From Hymenobacter sediminis (lineage in GTDB: Bacteria; Bacteroidota; Bacteroidia; Cytophagales; Hymenobacteraceae), in assembly GCF_003231285.1 (NCBI RefSeq), contig NZ_QKNS01000004.1, forward strand, positions 481,118-545,117: 64,000 nt of DNA, in the 5' to 3' direction. This document shows positions 1-8,437 of the stretch, piece by piece. Under the pieces are notes generated by a model. It had not been told where the DNA came from. It saw nothing but the letters and a program-made list of their open reading frames with translations, and made no database searches. The stretch's first letter is position 1. Every line of letters starts with the position of its first letter. The position numbers and the translations under genes were made by a program.

Positions 1-1
1 C

Positions 2-556
2 AGCGCCAAACGGATGCTTGCGTACTCAAGCGTATCGCATGCAGGCTATCTGCTGATTGGGCTGGTAGCGTTCAACGGGCAGTTGGAAGGCGCTTCGGCT
101 AATGGCCTTTTCTTCTATTCCCTAGCTTATTCAGTAGCTACGGTAGCCTCATTCGGGGTGTTGAAGCTAGTAGCCGATGCCCGTATGCGGGAAGACTACA
201 ACGGCCTGAATGGCCTTGCCAAAACCAACCCGCTGCTGGCCTTCGTCATGACGGTAGCTATGCTATCATTGGCGGGCATCCCGCTCACTGGTGGCTTCTT
301 CGGTAAGTTCTTTATCTTCTCGGCTGCCGTCGAAAATGGTTACATCGGCCTCGTGGTATTTGCCGTGGTTATGTCGATGGTGAGCATTTACTACTACTTG
401 CGTCCCATCATTGCCATGTACATGCGCGATGCTGAGGATGAAACCACCGCTCCCCCCGTACCTGTAACAGGCTTTCAGTCGGCGGCTTTGCTGCTGCTGG
501 CCTTATTAACGGTAGTGCTGGGTGTACTGCCAGGTTTGGTGGCCGGGATTCTCTAG
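2..556 (+). CDS. nuoN: NADH-quinone oxidoreductase subunit N, C-terminal part
   Basis: This is the C-terminal end of a multi-pass membrane protein; the reading frame is open from the window edge, so the start lies outside. The visible 184 residues contain about five hydrophobic segments and the stretch AMLSLAGIPLTGGFFGKF, which is characteristic of the proton-pumping antiporter-like subunits of complex I. The opening residues KRMLAYSSVSHAGYLL match the conserved NuoN helix. In the complex it would sit in the membrane arm and help translocate protons while NADH electrons pass to quinone. It is normally the last gene of the nuo operon, and here it is followed directly by a strong hairpin terminator, which agrees with that position. 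NuoM or NuoL are less likely because the short C-terminus and SHAGYLL context suit NuoN. Confidence 0.93.
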   Translation, partial: SAKRMLAYSSVSHAGYLLIGLVAFNGQLEGASANGLFFYSLAYSVATVASFGVLKLVADARMREDYNGLNGLAKTNPLLAFVMTVAMLSLAGIPLTGGFFGKFFIFSAAVENGYIGLVVFAVVMSMVSIYYYLRPIIAMYMRDAEDETTAPPVPVTGFQSAALLLLALLTVVLGVLPGLVAGIL

Positions 557-580
557 CAGATTTCCTACCCTCTGACAAAC

Positions 581-613
581 AACAAGAGCGGCTCCATAAG
601 GGCCGCTCTTGTT
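581..613. terminator. Bidirectional terminator between nuoN and the OmpA-like gene
   Basis: A perfect 12-bp stem (581-592 with 602-613) closes a 9-nt loop. It lies between two convergent genes, so it can stop transcription from both sides. There is a short A/T-rich tail on the right. Confidence 0.8.
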
Positions 614-640
614 ATTTATATGCACCAGGCACTACCGACT

Positions 641-1984
641 TTACTTTTTTACTACCCGGATGCTGATGCGCCGGTTCAGGGCGCGCCCTTCAGGCGTGGT
701 GTTCGGCGTGATAAAGTATTTGCCGCCGTAGCCTTTGGCCTGAATCCGGTTGATGTCAACTCCGGAGCTTGCCAGAACCAGCATAGCCGTTTTGGCTCGT
801 TCCTCGCTGAGCTGGAAGTTCTTCAGAGCATTGCCGGTGCTGTCGGTGTAGCCCCCAATTTTCACCATGGCATTCGGAAAGGTTTTCAGAATGCTGGCTA
901 CGTTGCGCAACTGCTGGAACGACTCGTCCGTCAGCGTAGTCTGGGCCGTTTCGAAATACACCCGGTCAAAGTTGATCCAGCCCTTGGTGCGGTTTACCGA
1001 ATCTACCTGCATAGCTGGGTCGGCCAGAAAAGTGTACAGCCGATTTTCGGTTGAGGTAGCGCCCACTTTTTGAGTAGTACCATCAGCTAGACGAAGAATT
1101 AAGGGCTGACCCGTGTCGTAGATATATTTGTCGTTGACGGGGTCGTAGCGGCCTGCTGCGGTGGCATTGGAGGTGGCTGGGGGGGTAGCGGCCGTACTAG
1201 TCGTAACTAGCCCAGCTACGGAACTGCCCGTGTTGTTGCCCGAATCGTGACCGAAAAAGTAACCCAGTCCGACTGCCGTCAGGAGTAATACCCCCCATAT
1301 CCAGGGCTGGCTGGCAATAGACGATGGGGCGGGCGCGGGCGCTACCGGAGCCGGCGTGAAGGTGCGACCGCCGCCAACCGGCATCCAGGCGCCATTGCTT
1401 GGCGCAGTCTCGGCCAGGGCAGTAGTTTTGGCTACATCTGGTAGAGGAGTCGGCTCACGTCTGGTATCAGCGGCATGTGGGTGGGCTGCACCAGCAAGCA
1501 TAAGTCGCCGGAGGCCATCTTCGTCTTGCTGGAGCCACCGGGCCAGGGCTGGCGCATCGAAGTTGTGCTCCTGGCTGTACTCGCCGGCTATGCCCAGGGC
1601 CGCTACCGCCGTTACGCTCAGCAAGTGTGTGACGGCGGCCGAGCTTACTCCGGCAGCGGCAGCTATGCGCAACCCCGTAAAATGATAGCCTTCGCCTAAC
1701 AGGCCGCGCATCAACGCCTCGCCGCGCTGCAGCCAGTTTTCTTGACCCGGCCCGGTAATGGTTTCCAGAACGCTGGCCCCGTAGGCCTCCCGACTAAGTT
1801 TCCAAATGGCTTCCGGACCATCAGGCCCGGCCGCTCTACCAGCCAGGGAGTGTGCTACTAGGGGTACAATTTGCCCCAATGCGCCCCATATGGCGGTCGG
1901 GTTTTCGTGAATGTCTTGCGCTAACCGACTTACAATTTCATCGGTAAAGAATACCTGAGAGGTGTGTGATGTAGTGTTCTCCAT
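641..1984 (-). CDS. DUF937-TM-OmpA envelope protein
   Basis: A 447-residue protein with three parts. Residues about 10-150 resemble the DUF937 (YidB-like) helical domain. A proline/alanine-rich linker follows and then one membrane helix (about 227-246, WIWGVLLLTAVGLGYFFG). Residues about 337-447 are an OmpA C-terminal peptidoglycan-binding domain, with TDSTGNALKNFQLSEERA and the closing NRRISIRV. The OmpA part would bind the peptide stem of peptidoglycan in the periplasm and the N-terminal part would lie in the cytoplasm. I chose the ATG at 1984 because the 14 residues upstream of it are not domain-like. There is no signal peptide, so the single helix is the likely anchor. The molecular role is unknown; it may link the cell wall to a cytoplasmic partner. 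Confidence 0.85.
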   Translation of the reverse strand: MENTTSHTSQVFFTDEIVSRLAQDIHENPTAIWGALGQIVPLVAHSLAGRAAGPDGPEAIWKLSREAYGASVLETITGPGQENWLQRGEALMRGLLGEGYHFTGLRIAAAAGVSSAAVTHLLSVTAVAALGIAGEYSQEHNFDAPALARWLQQDEDGLRRLMLAGAAHPHAADTRREPTPLPDVAKTTALAETAPSNGAWMPVGGGRTFTPAPVAPAPAPSSIASQPWIWGVLLLTAVGLGYFFGHDSGNNTGSSVAGLVTTSTAATPPATSNATAAGRYDPVNDKYIYDTGQPLILRLADGTTQKVGATSTENRLYTFLADPAMQVDSVNRTKGWINFDRVYFETAQTTLTDESFQQLRNVASILKTFPNAMVKIGGYTDSTGNALKNFQLSEERAKTAMLVLASSGVDINRIQAKGYGGKYFITPNTTPEGRALNRRISIRVVKK

Positions 1985-2147
1985 GATTATGCTTTCCCTT
2001 ACTGTCCAACATAGCACAAAGTACAATTAATTATTAAAATCATTACGTAATGGTGCATTAATAAATTCTCACTATTGCCACTGTAACCTTCTCTGGTTGA
2101 GCTACAAATCACTCACACGGCACTATCTCCCTACCCTACTTGTCCTG

Positions 2148-2936
2148 TCAAACCCGCCGCAGTATCGTCTCTTGGTCGGCATACACAATGGCATCGTCGG
2201 CGAAGGGCTCATCGCCCCGAAACTTTTGTAGCAACCGGGCCGTGGTTACAATATCTTTTTGGCAGTAGCGCGCAATGCGGGGCAGGTCATTCTCCTCGTA
2301 GTACACCCGAGCTACATCCTTGCCTTGGATGTCGTCTTTGGGGGTAGGGATGCCAAACATAGCCGCCAGCAAACTCAGAGACGTGAAGGATTTTCGGTCG
2401 CCGAATTTCCAGAGTTCCATCGTATCCAGATGCGGCACTTCCCAGGGCTTTTTGCCGGCTACATCTAAGTGAGATGGCAGAGGCAGCCCGTTGATAAGCA
2501 TGCGGCGTGAGAGGTAGGGTAGGTCGAACTCCTTAGCGTTGTGCCCGCACAGCCGGAAATGAGGACGGTGGCTGATGACGGCACTGAATTCTTGAAGCAG
2601 TTGCCGCTCATCGTGCCCATAAAAGGATTTCACACTGAAGCGTAGCTCTCCATCAGCCCCGTACCGAAACCGCCCCAGCGAAATGCACACTACCCGGCCA
2701 AACTCGGCGTAAATGCCTGCCTGCTCAAACAAAGCAGCCGCGTGCAGGGCATCAGGTAAGGGCGCAATGTGGTCGTGGTGAGAAATCCAGCCTTTCTCGC
2801 GCCGCAGGGCGTGGCACTTGTGTTCCCACAGCTCCTTTAGCATCTCCTCCAAGTCGTCGTGGCAACTCACACAGGGCACGGTTTCAATGTCGAGCACGAA
2901 CACCTCATCAAGTTTCAGGTCGCGGAGCAGGCGCAT
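2148..2936 (-). CDS. Predicted PolB-like 3'-5' exonuclease
   Basis: A 262-residue protein of the DnaQ/RNase H-fold exonuclease superfamily. The first acidic motif is FVLDIETVP near residue 14 (Asp and Glu metal ligands). A second, LCGHNAKEFDLPYLSRRM, gives the ExoII-type Asp, and the third region near YCQKDIVTTARLL gives the last Asp. These residues bind two metal ions to remove nucleotides from a 3' end. The layout fits the stand-alone family related to DNA polymerase B proofreading domains. The frame stays open upstream for over 300 bases, but that stretch is low in domain character and overlaps the neighbouring gene, so I start at ATG 2936. The biological substrate cannot be told from sequence. 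Confidence 0.85.
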   Translation of the reverse strand: MRLLRDLKLDEVFVLDIETVPCVSCHDDLEEMLKELWEHKCHALRREKGWISHHDHIAPLPDALHAAALFEQAGIYAEFGRVVCISLGRFRYGADGELRFSVKSFYGHDERQLLQEFSAVISHRPHFRLCGHNAKEFDLPYLSRRMLINGLPLPSHLDVAGKKPWEVPHLDTMELWKFGDRKSFTSLSLLAAMFGIPTPKDDIQGKDVARVYYEENDLPRIARYCQKDIVTTARLLQKFRGDEPFADDAIVYADQETILRRV

Positions 2937-3055
2937 ACAGGCACGGGTAGGAAGCGAGGGGGAAGAATAGGAAAGATAGAAGAAACCGCCAGAATTGAAT
3001 TGTTTGCTGGCTTTATTGCTACCCCGCGGGCCGTTCTCCTGATCTACCTCGTTCC

Positions 3056-3715
3056 TTACTTTGCCGCGGCCATTTCCTGCCGGTATAGCCAATAGGAGTA
3101 CGCGTACACGGCAACCGTTGTACCGAGCACGCCTGCCACTAGCACGCCCATGCCTACCTCCCCTGACCAGGCCAAAGCCAAAAACGCGCTCAGCACTCCG
3201 GTAGCAAAGAACAGCCATCCGCCCAGGCGGTGCGTGCGCGCCCAAATCAGCGGAAACTCCAGGGCCCAAGGCGTTTTGAACCCGACAAAGTAGTTGGGCT
3301 GCACGGCGGTCAGGTAGTTGCCCATGAGGGCAAAGAACACGCCCATGACAACCGCCAGCCCCCGACCCGGCTGCACGGCGGGGTGCAGGGCCGCGTAGAG
3401 GCTGAACAGGCTGAGGCCGCTCATTAGGGCCACCAGTATCAGCTGCAGTTTCTGATAGTTCGTGGTGTTGGCATCCAGCCGCCTTTTAGGGTCGAGGCGG
3501 GGTAGGAAAGTTAGCAGCAGATAAGTACCTACCGGCAAGCCCAGGCACAGCAGCCACATGTTCTCTTTGGCCGTGAAGCCATCGGCAGTGCCGACCGCAT
3601 TGAAGTGGGTAGGAATCTGGGCCGGTAGCGCGGGCCAGGTATACGCCAGATATGCAACCGGCAGCACCAGCGCTAACAGCATCAATAGTGTCCAGATAGA
3701 GAAAGTAGGCTTCAT
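3056..3715 (-). CDS. SdpI-like integral membrane protein (DUF1648)
   Basis: A 219-residue protein with about six hydrophobic segments. The N-terminus carries the DUF1648 signature LPAQIPTHFNAVGTADGF followed by the SdpI-type membrane region (VGFKTPWALEFPLIWARTHRLGGWLFF). In Bacillus subtilis SdpI is the immunity protein against the SdpC toxin and also signals to its repressor SdpR by holding it at the membrane. The start codon overlaps the stop of the upstream ArsR-type regulator by 4 bases (ATGA), so the two are translationally coupled. No sdpABC toxin genes are visible nearby, so here the protein is a DUF1648/SdpI homologue of unknown target. Confidence 0.85.
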   Translation of the reverse strand: MKPTFSIWTLLMLLALVLPVAYLAYTWPALPAQIPTHFNAVGTADGFTAKENMWLLCLGLPVGTYLLLTFLPRLDPKRRLDANTTNYQKLQLILVALMSGLSLFSLYAALHPAVQPGRGLAVVMGVFFALMGNYLTAVQPNYFVGFKTPWALEFPLIWARTHRLGGWLFFATGVLSAFLALAWSGEVGMGVLVAGVLGTTVAVYAYSYWLYRQEMAAAK

Positions 3716-3990
3716 AGGTTCGCACTAGTATCGTTACTGGGTTTAAATTGTAGGAGCCAGCTCAGCAGCTCGTCCATCACGGTCATGTTCAGGGTGTAAG
3801 TCACAAACTGGCCCTGTTTATCGCTCGTCACCAGCTCGGCCTGGCGAAGCAAATCGAGGTGGTGGCTGATGGTAGGCTTCGAGAACTGGAAGTGTTCGGC
3901 TATTTCGCCGGCGGTGCGCGGCTGCTCGCGCAGCAACTCCAGAATAGCACGGCGCGTGGGGTCGTTGAGGGTTTTGAAGAGAGCGTTCAA
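3712..3990 (-). CDS. ArsR/SdpR-family winged-helix repressor
   Basis: A 92-residue single-domain DNA-binding protein. It opens with NALFKTLNDPTRRAILELLRE, the usual first helix of ArsR-type regulators, and has the recognition region AEHFQFSKPTISHHLDLLRQAELV. The metal-binding ELCVCDL motif is absent, so it is not a metal sensor. SdpR, the autorepressor paired with SdpI, has this same architecture. The sdpI-like gene follows with a 4-base overlap. It probably represses its own two-gene operon. The AT-rich stretch just upstream (about 3991-4030) is the likely operator and promoter region. Confidence 0.87.
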   Translation of the reverse strand: MNALFKTLNDPTRRAILELLREQPRTAGEIAEHFQFSKPTISHHLDLLRQAELVTSDKQGQFVTYTLNMTVMDELLSWLLQFKPSNDTSANL

Positions 3991-4080
3991 GATTGATTAG
4001 GTATTTAGACAAATATCTAATTATTTCTGAAAGAAGCAACATTGCCCTATCTATATTTGAACGGCACCTCTTCTTCACTC

Positions 4081-4587
4081 ATGAGAATCAGTATCCTTCT
4101 GATAACCTGTATTTTACTTGTTTTTACCAGCTGTACTCCTCCAACTGACAAAGTAGAGCGACCGGGCAAGCCTACTATTTATAATGTAAGGACTGAGGAT
4201 GCGGAAATGAACCACGCTATGAAACAGGGTAAAGCTACCTTGCCTAAGTTTCTGACCAATATCAGCAAACCTGATTCGACCATCTCCAACCCAGCCGTCA
4301 AGGTTCATTACGATGATGGTGAGCAAAGGGAGTTTCTATGGATCGGTGACCCAGTTTTTGAAGATGGTCAGTGGTACGGCACTGTAGACAATACGCCCGA
4401 ATATACTACTCAAGTCGTTGCAGGACAGAAAGTCCGCATAGACACTACTGTTGTGGTTGACTGGAATTACACCAAGGATAACCGATTGGAGGGAGGTTAT
4501 ACCGTCAAGCTTCTGCGCGACAGAATGACACCGGAGGAGAGAGAAGAATTTGACCAATCAACCGGCTGGATTTTTGACAAGCAATAA
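4081..4587 (+). CDS. DUF2314-family lipoprotein
   Basis: A 168-residue predicted lipoprotein. The N-terminus MRISILLITCILLVFTSC is a short signal peptide ending in a lipobox cysteine at residue 18, so I start at ATG 4081 and not at the upstream in-frame ATG at 4042. The rest matches the DUF2314 pattern: MNHAMKQGKATLPKFL, then VKVHYDDGEQREFLWIGDPVFEDGQWYGT split around a strand-rich core. DUF2314 proteins have no known biochemical function. The gene looks more AT-rich than its neighbours, which may mean it was acquired. It is followed by a terminator shared with aspS. Confidence 0.78.
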   Translation: MRISILLITCILLVFTSCTPPTDKVERPGKPTIYNVRTEDAEMNHAMKQGKATLPKFLTNISKPDSTISNPAVKVHYDDGEQREFLWIGDPVFEDGQWYGTVDNTPEYTTQVVAGQKVRIDTTVVVDWNYTKDNRLEGGYTVKLLRDRMTPEEREEFDQSTGWIFDKQ

Positions 4588-4592
4588 GTTAA

Positions 4593-4624
4593 AAAGCGGC
4601 TCCTGATGCATCAGAAGCCGCTTT
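4593..4624. terminator. Bidirectional terminator between the DUF2314 gene and aspS
   Basis: Near-perfect inverted repeat 4593-4608 / 4609-4624 with one mismatch, flanked by A-tract and T-tract. It lies between two convergent genes. Confidence 0.75.
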
Positions 4625-4647
4625 CTTGTTTAGCCCAATATCAATTG

Positions 4648-6411
4648 CTACTTCCCTACCACTGCCGTAGCAATACTCAGCTCTTTAAGCTGCGCCTCGG
4701 AAATGGGCGAGGGTGAGTCGATCATCACGTCGCGGCCGGAGTTGTTCTTGGGGAAGGCAATGAAGTCGCGGATGGAGTCGGCGCCGCCGAAGAGGCTGCA
4801 GAGGCGGTCGAAGCCGAAGGCGATGCCTCCGTGGGGTGGGGCACCGTACTCAAAAGCATCGAGCAGGAAGCCGAACTGGGCTTTGGCTTCTTCATCGGAG
4901 AAGCCCAGCAGCGAGAACATACGGGCCTGTACTGCGCGGTCGTGGATGCGAATGGAGCCGCCCCCTACCTCTACCCCGTTAATCACCATGTCGTAGGCGT
5001 TGGCCCGCACCTCCCCGATGGTCTCGGGCGAGTCGAGCAGGGCTACGTCCTCGGGCTTGGGCGAGGTGAAGGGGTGGTGCATGGCGAAGTAGCGACCTTC
5101 TTCCTCGTTGTATTCGAGCAAGGGGAAATCAACCACCCACAGAGCCGAGAACGTGTCCTTGTCGCGCAGGCCGAGGCGCTGGCCCATTTCCAGGCGCAGC
5201 TCGCTCAGGGCCTTGCGGGTTTTGTTCGGTTCGCCGGCCAGAATGAGCAGCAGGTCGCCGGGCTGGGCGTTGAATGCTGCTTTCCACTTCTGGAGCACTT
5301 CCTGAGAGTAAAACTTATCCACCGACGACTTCACCGAGCCATCGGCTTCCACGCGGGCGTACACCAGGCCGGTAGCGCCAATCTGAGGGCGCTTCACGTA
5401 CTCCGTCAGTTCATCGAGCTGCTTGCGGGTGTAGGAGGCCGCGCCGGTAGCGCAGATGCCCACTACCAGCCCGGCGGCTTCAAACACCGGGAAGCCGTGA
5501 CCTTTGGCTACCTCATTCAGCTCCACGAACTTCATTTCGAAGCGCGTGTCGGGCTTGTCGTTGCCATAGAAGCGCATGGCATCGGCGTAGGTCATGCGGG
5601 GTAGCGTCCCGATTTCCAGGTTTTTCACCTCCCGAAACAGGTACTGCACCAGCCCTTCGAAGGTGCTGAGAATATCCTCCTGCTCCACAAACGACATTTC
5701 GCAGTCAATCTGAGTGAACTCCGGCTGGCGGTCGGCGCGTAGGTCCTCATCGCGGAAGCACTTCACAATCTGGAAGTACCGATCAAACCCCGATACCATC
5801 AGCAGCTGCTTGAAGGTTTGGGGGCTCTGGGGCAGGGCATAAAACTCGCCGGCGTTCATGCGGGAGGGCACTACAAAGTCGCGGGCTCCTTCCGGGGTGC
5901 TTTTGATGAGTACAGGAGTTTCCACCTCAATAAACTGCTGCCCATCGAGGTAGCGGCGAGTAGCCTGGGCCACGCGGTGGCGCAGCATCAGGTTCTGGCG
6001 CACCGGGTTGCGGCGCAAATCCAGGTAGCGGTACTTCATCCGCAGGTCGTCGCCACCATCAGTTTCGTCTTCAATCAAGAAGGGTGGCAACTTAGCCGGG
6101 TTCAGCACCGTGATGCTCTCCACCCGGATTTCGATACTGCCAGTGGGCATCTTGTCGTTTTTGGAGTGACGCTCCGAAACTTTGCCGGTTACGCTCAGCA
6201 CAAACTCCCGGCCGAGCTGGCGCGCCTGCTCACGCACCTCCGCGGTTTCTACCCCCTCTTCCAAAGCCAGCTGCGTAATGCCATACCGGTCACGCAAGTC
6301 AACCCACAAAATGCCACCTTTGTCGCGGGTGCGCTGTACCCAGCCGCAAAGCGTAACGGTTAAACCAATGTGTTCGGGGCGCAATTCGCCGCAGGTATGA
6401 GTCCGGAGCAT
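4648..6411 (-). CDS. aspS: Aspartate-tRNA ligase
   Basis: A 587-residue class II aminoacyl-tRNA synthetase that charges tRNA-Asp with aspartate in the cytoplasm. Residues 1-110 form the OB-fold anticodon-binding domain. The catalytic core starts near 120. Class II motif 2 is [14 protein letters not shown] at 219-232. A bacterial-type insertion (GAD domain) occupies roughly 290-400, and motif 3 is [15 protein letters not shown] near 535. Length and insertion are standard for bacterial AspRS. The start at 6411 gives the usual N-terminus [17 protein letters not shown] 300-bp leader region separates it from the divergent gene and holds a candidate -7 box and a heptad inverted repeat. Confidence 0.97.
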   Translation of the reverse strand: MLRTHTCGELRPEHIGLTVTLCGWVQRTRDKGGILWVDLRDRYGITQLALEEGVETAEVREQARQLGREFVLSVTGKVSERHSKNDKMPTGSIEIRVESITVLNPAKLPPFLIEDETDGGDDLRMKYRYLDLRRNPVRQNLMLRHRVAQATRRYLDGQQFIEVETPVLIKSTPEGARDFVVPSRMNAGEFYALPQSPQTFKQLLMVSGFDRYFQIVKCFRDEDLRADRQPEFTQIDCEMSFVEQEDILSTFEGLVQYLFREVKNLEIGTLPRMTYADAMRFYGNDKPDTRFEMKFVELNEVAKGHGFPVFEAAGLVVGICATGAASYTRKQLDELTEYVKRPQIGATGLVYARVEADGSVKSSVDKFYSQEVLQKWKAAFNAQPGDLLLILAGEPNKTRKALSELRLEMGQRLGLRDKDTFSALWVVDFPLLEYNEEEGRYFAMHHPFTSPKPEDVALLDSPETIGEVRANAYDMVINGVEVGGGSIRIHDRAVQARMFSLLGFSDEEAKAQFGFLLDAFEYGAPPHGGIAFGFDRLCSLFGGADSIRDFIAFPKNNSGRDVMIDSPSPISEAQLKELSIATAVVGK

Positions 6412-6418
6412 TTTGTTA

Positions 6419-6507
6419 GAGCTGAGAAGTGAGACCTTAGCACTGAGAAGAAGGAAAAAGCCCGGGCCAGCCGGATTTTCTCGCTTTTGACTCCTCAGGA
6501 CTGAGTT
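6419..6507. repeat. Intergenic inverted repeat with 7-bp units (copy A)
   Basis: The left arm reads as successive 7-mers gagctga, gaagtga, gacctta, gcactga, gaagaag. The right arm, read on the other strand, gives gaactca, gtcctga, ggagtca, aaagcga. The arms are degenerate and do not pair perfectly, but the period of seven is clear. It lies in the aspS leader. Confidence 0.55.
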
Positions 6508-6519
6508 CTATAATAGAAG

Positions 6520-6527
6520 CGAAGGTA
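6520..6527 (-). promoter_or_regulatory. Candidate -7 box of aspS
   Basis: On the minus strand this reads TACCTTCG, a 7/8 match to the Bacteroidota -7 box TAnnTTTG, with a TTTG 15 bases upstream (6543-6546). The 14-mer CTGCCTACCTTCGC around it is repeated exactly in front of purH. Confidence 0.4.
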
Positions 6528-6718
6528 GGCAGGAAATTCAGTCAAATGCTGAAAAAACGTCGGGCCGGGAACGGTACTTCGCTGGTGTAGAGTTGAGAAA
6601 AACGATGATTTCATTCCCGCCGCTGCCTTTTTTGTCTGCTACCCCCAAATCCGGCACGGAGTATGCAAACTGCTTTCCCAGAACCAACATTCAGGTGCCA
6701 CAACCCTTTTTACTCTAT

Positions 6719-7171
6719 ATGAAACGCCCCGTTCTGCTCGCCCTGGCTGCCACGCTGCTCTCTTTTTCAGCCGCCCAGGCCCAGACCAAGGTTAAAACCA
6801 AATCCAAGGCTGCTAACGGCACGGAAGTAAAAGCTAAGTCGGAGGTAGAGCCGGTAACGCTGAACGGGCCCATTAAGCGCGTGGAAACTCTCTCGGGCAT
6901 CGATGTATTCCCTTCCTCAAGCGGCCAGAGCATCATGCTTAGCTTCACCCAGCAGTTTACCAAACCTGGTACACTGGTGATGACCAACTACAAGAAGCAG
7001 GCTGTATATACCACCGAGCTTGACCCGCAAAACAACACCGGAGAGCCCGTAGACCTGGGCCGCATTCCGGCCGGCACTTACCTCATCGAGGCCAAAACCG
7101 GCAACTACGTGTACTGGAAGAAAGTGAGCATCAAATACCCTTCGGCTCCGGTTTCCAAGAAACGTCGCTAA
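6719..7171 (+). CDS. Secreted hypothetical protein with a sorting-domain-like fold
   Basis: A 150-residue protein with a clear signal peptide (MKRPVLLALAATLLSFSAAQAQ; cleavage likely after AQA), so ATG 6719 is the start. After a lysine-rich linker, residues about 55-145 look like a small beta-sandwich: SIMLSFTQQFTKPGTLVMTN and then IPAGTYLIEAKTGNYVYWKKV. This resembles the rhythm of T9SS C-terminal sorting domains (GMYVVKV-type strand), but the classic PNP start is missing. I cannot name a family. It probably acts in the periplasm or at the cell surface. Confidence 0.65.
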   Translation: MKRPVLLALAATLLSFSAAQAQTKVKTKSKAANGTEVKAKSEVEPVTLNGPIKRVETLSGIDVFPSSSGQSIMLSFTQQFTKPGTLVMTNYKKQAVYTTELDPQNNTGEPVDLGRIPAGTYLIEAKTGNYVYWKKVSIKYPSAPVSKKRR

Positions 7172-7247
7172 ATCACGGATTAAGCAGAGTTGTCGGATAC
7201 CCCAGACTCATTCTGTTGCTTGATGTACGCCTAGGCAGATTTTTTAC

Positions 7248-7274
7248 GCTCCGAAGTCGTTAGGGCTTCGGAGC
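7248..7274 (+). terminator. Terminator after the secreted hypothetical gene
   Basis: A perfect 9-bp stem (7248-7256 / 7266-7274) with a 9-nt loop, followed by a broken T-run. Confidence 0.65.
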
Positions 7275-7349
7275 TTTGCTTTTGCGGAGCCTGGCTAATT
7301 TCCTCCTTACCTGGTAGGCTTTGTTTCCCTACCCCGTCTTTCTTCTGAT

Positions 7350-7913
7350 ATGACCATTACTCGATTTTTCCGACTGTCTTCCTTCCTGCTGGTGCTGAGC
7401 GTATTGGTAGCGTTTGACGGGCCGAAGCTAAAGAAGACGCCCATTGCCCAGAACATCACGATGGGCGTACCGGAAGGTTTCGCGGCTCTGCCTGACGATG
7501 GCATTGCGGCCAAATACCCGGCAGCGCGTAAGCCCCTGGCCGTATTCAGCAACCCCAGCGGCCGTATCGACCTGAGCGTAGCCCAGAAGCCTACCACCTT
7601 TAGCAACCGCGACTACGCGCTGCTGCTCAAGATTTACAAGGCCAGCATTCAGAACATGTACACCAAGGTGCAGTTTCTACAGGAAGACATTCGCACCGTT
7701 AATAAGCGCGACTACGTGGCCTTGGAATTCGTTTCGACGGTAACGGACAACCGTCGGGGTGGTAATCTGGCTCCCGTGCGCAAATACCAGTTTGTGCAAT
7801 ACGCCATTGAAGGCAACCAGCTCTACGTTTTTACCTTCGTGGCCCCCGCCGAGGAGCAGGCTCAGTGGCAGCCCATTGCCCAAGCCGTAATGGGTAGCAT
7901 AACCATGAAGTAA
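7350..7913 (+). CDS. Secreted hypothetical protein (PsbP/DcrB-like)
   Basis: A 187-residue protein with a hydrophobic N-terminal segment (FFRLSSFLLVLSVLVAFDG), probably a signal peptide or anchor. The remainder resembles small alpha/beta periplasmic domains of the PsbP/DcrB kind: a mature N-terminus with ITMGVPEGFAALP, a central VAQKPTTFSNRDYALLLKIYKASIQ, and a closing YAIEGNQLYVFTFVAPAEEQ followed by a helix ending in MGSITMK. No catalytic motif is visible. The gene stands between a terminator and tadA, so it may be transcribed alone or with tadA. Function unknown. Confidence 0.65.
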   Translation: MTITRFFRLSSFLLVLSVLVAFDGPKLKKTPIAQNITMGVPEGFAALPDDGIAAKYPAARKPLAVFSNPSGRIDLSVAQKPTTFSNRDYALLLKIYKASIQNMYTKVQFLQEDIRTVNKRDYVALEFVSTVTDNRRGGNLAPVRKYQFVQYAIEGNQLYVFTFVAPAEEQAQWQPIAQAVMGSITMK

Positions 7914-7985
7914 GTGGTGAAATTGTGAAGTGTAGGCTAACCTGCCCCTTACAACCTCATTCTTCACAACTCCACAAATTCACTG
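7914..7985. repeat. Intergenic inverted repeat with 7-bp units (copy B)
   Basis: A perfect inner stem ttgtgaag/cttcacaa (7923-7930 / 7962-7969) lies between the secreted protein gene and tadA. The right arm read on the other strand is gtgaatt, tgtggag, ttgtgaa, gaatgag, gttgtaa, again with a period of seven. Confidence 0.5.
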
Positions 7986-7988
7986 CCT

Positions 7989-8435
7989 ATGACTCTTTCG
8001 CTTTATTCCGATGAGCAGTACATGCGGGAGGCGCTGAAACAGGCGCGCTACGCTTTTGAAGAAGAAGAAATTCCGATTGGTGCGGTAGTGGTGCTAGACA
8101 AGCGCATTATTGCACGGGCCTACAACCAAACCGAGAAGCTGCAGGATGTAACGGCCCACGCCGAAATGCTGGCCCTGACGGCCGCGGCAAACCACCTGGG
8201 CAACAAATACCTCACCGACTGCACCTTGTACGTGACCGTGGAACCCTGCGTGATGTGCGCCGGTGCCACAGCTTGGTCGCAGGTACGGCGGGTAGTGTAT
8301 GGAGCCCACGAGCCGAAGTTCGGATTTCGGCGCCACGGCAACCTGCTGCACCCACGGGCCGAGCTTGTGAGCGGCATCCTGAGCAATGAGTGTGAAGACC
8401 TGATGCGGGAGTTCTTCGCGCAAAAGCGGAAATAG
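7989..8435 (+). CDS. tadA: tRNA-specific adenosine deaminase
   Basis: A 148-residue zinc-dependent deaminase of the cytidine deaminase fold. It converts adenosine 34 of tRNA-Arg(ACG) to inosine so that the tRNA can read several codons. The zinc and catalytic motif is HAE at 57-59 (Glu59 moves the proton) and the second motif is PCVMC at 86-90, giving the two Cys ligands. Length and spacing match bacterial TadA. The tail RHGNLLHPRAELVSGIL is also typical. It is preceded by an inverted repeat and followed by a GC-rich hairpin. Confidence 0.95.
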   Translation: MTLSLYSDEQYMREALKQARYAFEEEEIPIGAVVVLDKRIIARAYNQTEKLQDVTAHAEMLALTAAANHLGNKYLTDCTLYVTVEPCVMCAGATAWSQVRRVVYGAHEPKFGFRRHGNLLHPRAELVSGILSNECEDLMREFFAQKRK

Positions 8436-8437
8436 TC

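Larger units (their letters stand above)
6412..6718. other. Divergent intergenic region upstream of aspS
   Basis: About 300 bases without a supported gene. It holds the aspS promoter candidate (6520-6527) and an inverted repeat with heptad arms (6419-6507). The right part (6593-6718) is open in frame with the next gene but reads as non-protein-like sequence, so I do not extend that gene into it. Confidence 0.6.

Noticed and set aside
620..1054. Open frame on the plus strand opposite the OmpA-like gene
   Set aside because: Shadow of the conserved OmpA domain; no independent evidence.
2937..3269. Upstream extension of the exonuclease frame
   Set aside because: It would overlap the SdpI-like gene by more than 200 bases and adds residues without domain character; ATG 2936 gives a normal protein.
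4831..5604. Open frame of 257 codons on the plus strand inside aspS
   Set aside because: Antisense to aspS, whose motifs are unambiguous; no signal or domain in the antisense product.
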